Source: Acidobacteriaceae bacterium
GTDB taxonomy: Bacteria; Acidobacteriota; Terriglobia; Terriglobales; Acidobacteriaceae
Assembly (NCBI GenBank): GCA_030039895.1
Contig: JASHUR010000303.1
Location: 1 to 17,293 of the forward strand
Reading direction: 5' to 3'
DNA length: 17,293 bases
This document shows, piece by piece, positions 13,878 through 17,293 of this stretch. Numbering within the stretch: position 1 is the first letter of the stretch; the number at the start of each line of letters is the position of its first letter. Under the pieces are notes generated by a model. The model made no database searches. It was given only the letters and a program-made list of their open reading frames with translations, and was not told the DNA's origin. Both the position numbers and the translations under genes were made by a program.

Positions 13878-15512
13878 TCACCCTTCCCAGCGCAGCTCCA
13901 TCAGATCCAGCTCCCGCTCAATGCCCCGCAGTGTGCTTTCGCGGAACTGCCCTTGCTGACGCAACCGCATCAGCTCACCGCGCTGCGCCGCCCTTAGTTG
14001 CGCGCCCAGCTCGCGGTACTTTTGCTCCAGCTGCGCCTCATTTTGCGTTTCCCCCTCACTGGTACTGTCCAATCCCTGGAGCCTCTGGTTGTATGTCCGG
14101 ATCATCTGATCGACAACCTTCGCCTCCACTTCATCCTTCGACGTATCAATTCCGTGCAGCGTGCGCAGCACAAAGCGCAGCATCTCGCGTCGCGCCTCCA
14201 GAGCGTCCTGCCGCGCCGCTTCCGGTTCAGTAATACCCAGCTTGCGAATCAGGGCCGGCAGCGTGAGCCCTTGCCCCACCAGGCTCGCCAGAATCACCGA
14301 AAATGCCAGAAAAATAATCGTTTCCCGGGCCGGGAACGGTGTCCCGCTGTCGGTTAGCACCGGTAGGGAGAGTGCAGCCGCCAGCGTCAGCACGCCGCGC
14401 ATGCCGCTCCACGCCATCACCACCAGCTCGCGGGGATTTTGCCGCTGCACTTGTTGCTTCAGCATGCGTACACGAATCCACTGCGCAAAGTAGGCCCCTG
14501 AATAGATCCACATCAGCCGCAGCACCACCAGAATCCCGAAGACCAGCGACGCCTCTGCCAGCATGTGCGACCAGGGCAATGGCCCATGCCCCCTGTTCGG
14601 TCGTATTCCATCCAGAATCGACGGCAATTGCAGGCCGATCACGATGAACACCAGTCCGTTCAGCACAAAATCAATCATGCCCCACACTGCACGCGCGTCC
14701 AGTCTGGCACGGCTGCTCAGCGTCTCAGGAGCCGTCCGTCCCACATACAGCCCGCACGCCAGCGTCGCCATTACGCCGGACGCATGCAGTGACTCGCCCA
14801 GCAGATATGCAAAATACGGCGTCACCAGTGAGACCAGAATCTGCAGCTCGCTCGACGCCGGAAATTTGCGAACCAGCAGCTGGTCAAAGCGCGTCACCAG
14901 CCATGCGATCAGCAGCCCGGCCCCTATGCCGCCCAGCATCAGCCAGACAAACTCCCCTACGCCCTCCATAAACGACGGTATCGCCCCCGAAACCACCATC
15001 GCCGTCGTAAACTGTAGCGCCAGCAGCCCGGTCCCGTCGTTTACCAGGCTTTCACCCTCAATGATCGACAGCAGCGAGTGCGGCAGTCCCACCCGCGTCG
15101 CAACTGCGGCCACGGCAATTACATCTGTCGTAGACAGCACGGCTCCCAGCACCGCGCCGCTCCTCCAGTCGAAGCCCGGTATCACAAAGTGCGCAAATAC
15201 CGCGATGCCCGCCACCGTGAACCCAACCAGCCCCAGCCCCAGCATCAAAAGCACCGGCATGTTGGCCCGGAACTCGCTCCACGGCGTGTTCAGCGCGCTG
15301 GCAAAAACCAGCGGCGGCAGAATCACCAGAAATACAAAGGTGGGATTCAGCGAGACGTGCGGAATCACATGGAAGAAACTCAGCACCAGACCGCCCACCA
15401 CCAGAATGATCGGGTACGGCGTCTTGAGCTTCTGCGCGAACACCGCCAGCAGCGCCACCAGCACAACCAGAACCAGCAGCGTCAGCTCGATATGATGGAT
15501 TCCTGAGCCCAT
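13878..15512 (-). CDS. CPA1-family Na+(K+)/H+ antiporter
   Basis: An inner-membrane monovalent cation:proton antiporter of the NhaP/YjcE type (TC 2.A.36). At 544 residues it is typical. About 12 hydrophobic segments span residues 1 to about 425. The ion-site helix reads LSTTDVIAVAAV with D130, and the following one EGESLVNDGTGLLAL with N158-D159, the Asn-Asp pair of electroneutral CPA1 exchangers. A later segment, MAWSGMRGVLTLAAALSLP, is also a family hallmark (GxRGxxxLA). Residues from about 435 to 544 form a charged, helical, Glu/Gln/Arg-rich cytosolic tail that may be regulatory or form a coiled coil. The start at 15512 has an AGAGAG stretch just upstream. It is divergent from the E2 gene. 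Na+ versus K+ preference is not readable; the neighbouring K+ importers make K+/Na+ balance a plausible role. Confidence 0.92.
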   Translation of the reverse strand: MGSGIHHIELTLLVLVVLVALLAVFAQKLKTPYPIILVVGGLVLSFFHVIPHVSLNPTFVFLVILPPLVFASALNTPWSEFRANMPVLLMLGLGLVGFTVAGIAVFAHFVIPGFDWRSGAVLGAVLSTTDVIAVAAVATRVGLPHSLLSIIEGESLVNDGTGLLALQFTTAMVVSGAIPSFMEGVGEFVWLMLGGIGAGLLIAWLVTRFDQLLVRKFPASSELQILVSLVTPYFAYLLGESLHASGVMATLACGLYVGRTAPETLSSRARLDARAVWGMIDFVLNGLVFIVIGLQLPSILDGIRPNRGHGPLPWSHMLAEASLVFGILVVLRLMWIYSGAYFAQWIRVRMLKQQVQRQNPRELVVMAWSGMRGVLTLAAALSLPVLTDSGTPFPARETIIFLAFSVILASLVGQGLTLPALIRKLGITEPEAARQDALEARREMLRFVLRTLHGIDTSKDEVEAKVVDQMIRTYNQRLQGLDSTSEGETQNEAQLEQKYRELGAQLRAAQRGELMRLRQQGQFRESTLRGIERELDLMELRWEG

Positions 15513-15613
15513 ACTCTCTTCGTTATATCAACCCCCTCGGTATACCAGTCGCGGATGGCTGGGAAATAAAGAACGAAGCATCCTCTTGTCGCTCCGCCAA
15601 CTGACCACCCCTC

Positions 15614-15625
15614 AACCGGCCGGTT
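15614..15625. promoter_or_regulatory. Perfect 12-bp palindrome at the E2 promoter
   Basis: AACCGGCCGGTT is a perfect palindrome ending where the -35 hexamer of the TATAAT promoter (15648-15653) would begin, in the divergent space between the antiporter and the E2 gene. That position is typical of a repressor or activator site. The binding protein is unknown. Chance GC-rich self-complementarity is possible. Confidence 0.35.
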
Positions 15626-15647
15626 TTTAGCTGACTACGTTACTAGC

Positions 15648-15653
15648 TATAAT
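15648..15653 (+). promoter_or_regulatory. Consensus -10 hexamer of the E2 gene
   Basis: A perfect TATAAT. The matching -35 (TTTTAG or TTTAGC, near 15625-15631) is poor, so activation by a bound protein is conceivable. Transcription would start near 15660, giving a leader of about 68 bases. Confidence 0.5.
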
Positions 15654-15661
15654 CAAAGGTT

Positions 15662-15704
15662 GCGCGTTTCCACGCGCTGCAAGCTCTTGCAGCTCGATTT
15701 TTTT
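15662..15704 (+). terminator. Attenuator-like hairpin pair with U-tract in the E2 leader
   Basis: CTGCAA (15677-15682), loop GCTC, TTGCAG (15687-15692) form a stem that extends outward as G76-C93, a C/T mismatch, G74-C95 and C73-G96. After one A it is followed by seven T (15698-15704). This is intrinsic-terminator form, yet it lies downstream of the promoter and upstream of AAGGAAAGGA and the ATG. A second stem, GCGCG (15662-15666) with CGCGC (15673-15677), shares bases 15673-15677 with the first, so the two exclude each other like antiterminator and terminator. Function is inferred. Confidence 0.45.
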
Positions 15705-15727
15705 GACTGAGCAAGGAAAGGATTTCG

Positions 15728-17293
15728 ATGCCGACGGACGTAGTTATGCCCCAGATGGGCGAGTCAATCTTTGAGGGAACCATTACCAAGTGGCTGAAGA
15801 AGCCCGGCGACGCTGTTCAGCGCGACGAGCCGCTATTTGAAATCTCCACCGACAAGGTGGATGCAGAAATCCCCTCGCCCGCTGCCGGCGTGCTCAAAGA
15901 GATTAAGGTCGCCGACGGCAATACCGTGCAGATCAACACCGTCGTCGCCGTCATCGATGAAGCAGGCTCCGCAGCCGCCACCGCTCCAGCACCTGCTGCA
16001 CCCGCATCCAGGCCCGAAGCCCCTGCGCCCGCCGCTGCAGCGCCATCTGCTCCCGCACCCGCCGCTGCGACTGGCCCCGGCACCGATGTCGTCATGCCGC
16101 AGATGGGCGAATCCATCTTCGAGGGCACCATCACCAAGTGGCTCAAGCAGGTCGGCGACTCCGTCCAGCGCGACGAACCCCTTTTCGAAATCTCCACCGA
16201 CAAGGTCGACGCCGAAATCCCGTCGCCCGCCGCCGGAGTCCTCAGCGAAATCAAGGTCCCTGCTGGCAACACCGTGCAGATCAACACCGTCGTCGCCGTC
16301 ATCGGCGGCGCGGCTGGAGCTTCGGCTCCTGCACCCGCTGCAGCGCCGGCCCCTGTCGCAGCCGCTGCTCCCGCGCCAACCCCAGCGGCAGCTCCTGCCC
16401 CGGTTGCTGCATCCGCGGAGCATGCTCGTTCCTCGCCGCTCGTGCGCAAGATCGCCCGCGAAAACAACATCGACCTCACCAAGGTCCCCGGTACCGGCGC
16501 AGCCGGACGCATCACCAAGGAAGATGTGCTCGGCTACTTGAGCGGCGCTCCCGCTCGACCTGCCGCAGCCCCCGCGCCTGCTCCATCCGCACCCGCTCCC
16601 GCTGCACCCGCCGCTCCCGCACCTGCACCCGGCGAACTCGTTCCCATGTCCAGAATGCGCTCCATCATCGCGCAGCGCATGGTCGACTCCAAGCACACCA
16701 ACGCGCACGTCCACACTGTCTTCAAGGTGGACTTCACAAAGATCGTCAAGCTCCGCGAAAAAGAGAAGAGCAAATACGAGCAGCGCAACGGCGTCAAGCT
16801 CACCTACATGCCCTTCATTACCCGCGCCGTCATCGCCAACCTGCGCAAAATGCCCATCGTCAACGCGCAGATCGAGGGCGACGCCATCCGTTACCCCAAG
16901 AACATCAACATCGGCATCGCCGTCGCGCTCGACTGGGGACTCATCGTTCCCGTCATCAAGCAGGCCGAAGAGAAAAACTTCCTCGGCATCGCCCGCGCCA
17001 TCGCCGATCTGGCCGAGCGTGCCCGCGGCAAAAAGCTCAAGCCCGACGAAGTCGGCTCCGGCACCTTCACCATCACCAACCCCGGCATCTTCGGCGAGCA
17101 GTTCGGCACGCCCATCATCAACCAGCCCGAGTCGGCCATCCTCGGCGTCGGCGGCCTCTTCAAGGAGCCGGCCGTTGTCACCGCCGAAGACGGAACCGAC
17201 TCCATCGCCATCCGCCACTTCCTGCACCTCACCCTCGGCTTCGACCACCGCATCATCGACGGAGCCGACGCGGGCAAGTTCATGGCCGAGGTC
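15728..17293 (+). CDS. sucB: Dihydrolipoamide acyltransferase (E2) with two lipoyl domains, 3' end cut off
   Basis: The core acyltransferase of a 2-oxo-acid dehydrogenase complex, probably 2-oxoglutarate dehydrogenase (succinyltransferase). 522 codons are visible, in order: lipoyl domain 1 (3-77, lipoyl-lysine K43 in STDKVDAEIPSP), an Ala/Pro linker, lipoyl domain 2 (119-193, K159), an Ala/Pro linker, the peripheral subunit-binding domain (235-271, SSPLVRKIARENNIDL), a third Ala/Pro linker and the catalytic domain from about 304. The active-site motif GFDHRIIDG gives H507 and D511. The start is fixed by AAGGAAAGGA 5-9 nt upstream. Two-lipoyl E2s of this type resemble the actinobacterial SucB/DlaT group. 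Pyruvate or branched-chain specificity cannot be excluded, so the symbol is tentative. No E1 or E3 gene is visible in the window. Confidence 0.9.
   Translation, partial: MPTDVVMPQMGESIFEGTITKWLKKPGDAVQRDEPLFEISTDKVDAEIPSPAAGVLKEIKVADGNTVQINTVVAVIDEAGSAAATAPAPAAPASRPEAPAPAAAAPSAPAPAAATGPGTDVVMPQMGESIFEGTITKWLKQVGDSVQRDEPLFEISTDKVDAEIPSPAAGVLSEIKVPAGNTVQINTVVAVIGGAAGASAPAPAAAPAPVAAAAPAPTPAAAPAPVAASAEHARSSPLVRKIARENNIDLTKVPGTGAAGRITKEDVLGYLSGAPARPAAAPAPAPSAPAPAAPAAPAPAPGELVPMSRMRSIIAQRMVDSKHTNAHVHTVFKVDFTKIVKLREKEKSKYEQRNGVKLTYMPFITRAVIANLRKMPIVNAQIEGDAIRYPKNINIGIAVALDWGLIVPVIKQAEEKNFLGIARAIADLAERARGKKLKPDEVGSGTFTITNPGIFGEQFGTPIINQPESAILGVGGLFKEPAVVTAEDGTDSIAIRHFLHLTLGFDHRIIDGADAGKFMAEV
15734..16303 (+). 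repeat. Internal duplication encoding the two lipoyl domains
   Basis: Codons 3-76 (15734-15955) and 119-192 (16082-16303) repeat with a period of 348 bases. Parts are identical at DNA level, for example the block of about 34 bases starting accgtgcagatcaacacc at 15923 and again at 16271. Identity including third positions points to recent duplication or ongoing gene conversion between the two halves. Confidence 0.8.

Noticed and set aside
6466..15512. One large potassium-homeostasis operon
   Set aside because: The antiporter is on the opposite strand, the gaps carry separate putative promoters, and the permease and oxidoreductase have no evident link to K+.
15817..17248. Long minus-strand frames rich in Gly/Ala opposite the E2 gene
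   Set aside because: They are mirror images of the Ala/Pro linkers and C-ending codons of the E2 gene, with low-complexity products and no recognisable domain.

Overview
The window is GC-rich bacterial chromosome with C/G-ending codons. Gene content and protein style (two-lipoyl E2, KimA-type permeases, Nramp, PYROXD2-like oxidoreductase) suggest an acidobacterium, most likely of the Acidobacteriaceae/Terriglobia. That assignment is inference from protein style; there is no rRNA in the window to test it. No tRNA, CRISPR array, insertion sequence or prophage was seen. Both ends cut through genes: rpsA at the left and a dihydrolipoamide acyltransferase (E2) at the right.

Layout. 1-1079 (-) is the first part of ribosomal protein S1, with a 320-nt candidate leader and a good promoter upstream. 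1505-2806 (-) is an Nramp/MntH Mn(II) transporter, divergent from purD (3033-4304, +) across a control region with an unusually AT-rich mntH side. Behind purD lies a frameshifted DUF433 antitoxin-like gene (4340-4524), then about 340 bases of unassigned sequence. gatB (4869-6344, -) faces away from two tandem 624-residue KimA-type potassium importers (6466-8340 and 8420-10294, +). An APC amino-acid permease (10358-11782, +) follows, and abutting it with zero spacing is a PYROXD2/CrtI-like FAD oxidoreductase (11783-13420, +). An unassigned 457-base stretch separates these from a convergent CPA1 cation/proton antiporter (13878-15512, -). That gene is divergent from the two-lipoyl E2 gene (15728 to the end, +).

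How the genes relate. Most are housekeeping singletons (S1, GARS, GatB, E2) with no partner genes alongside. The coherent theme is membrane ion and solute traffic: Mn(II) uptake, duplicated K+ uptake, an amino-acid permease and a cation/H+ antiporter. The paired KimA genes and the nearby CPA1 antiporter could serve K+/Na+/H+ balance, but they do not form one operon.

I did not find a clear new multi-gene system. The most interesting items are regulatory or evolutionary: an attenuator-like hairpin plus U-tract between the E2 promoter and its ribosome binding site; a perfect palindrome at the -35 position of the same promoter; an 18-nt motif repeated at nearly the same distance before both kimA copies; a Ser/Gly difference between the copies beside the predicted K+ site; the long structured rpsA leader; and the broken DUF433 gene.
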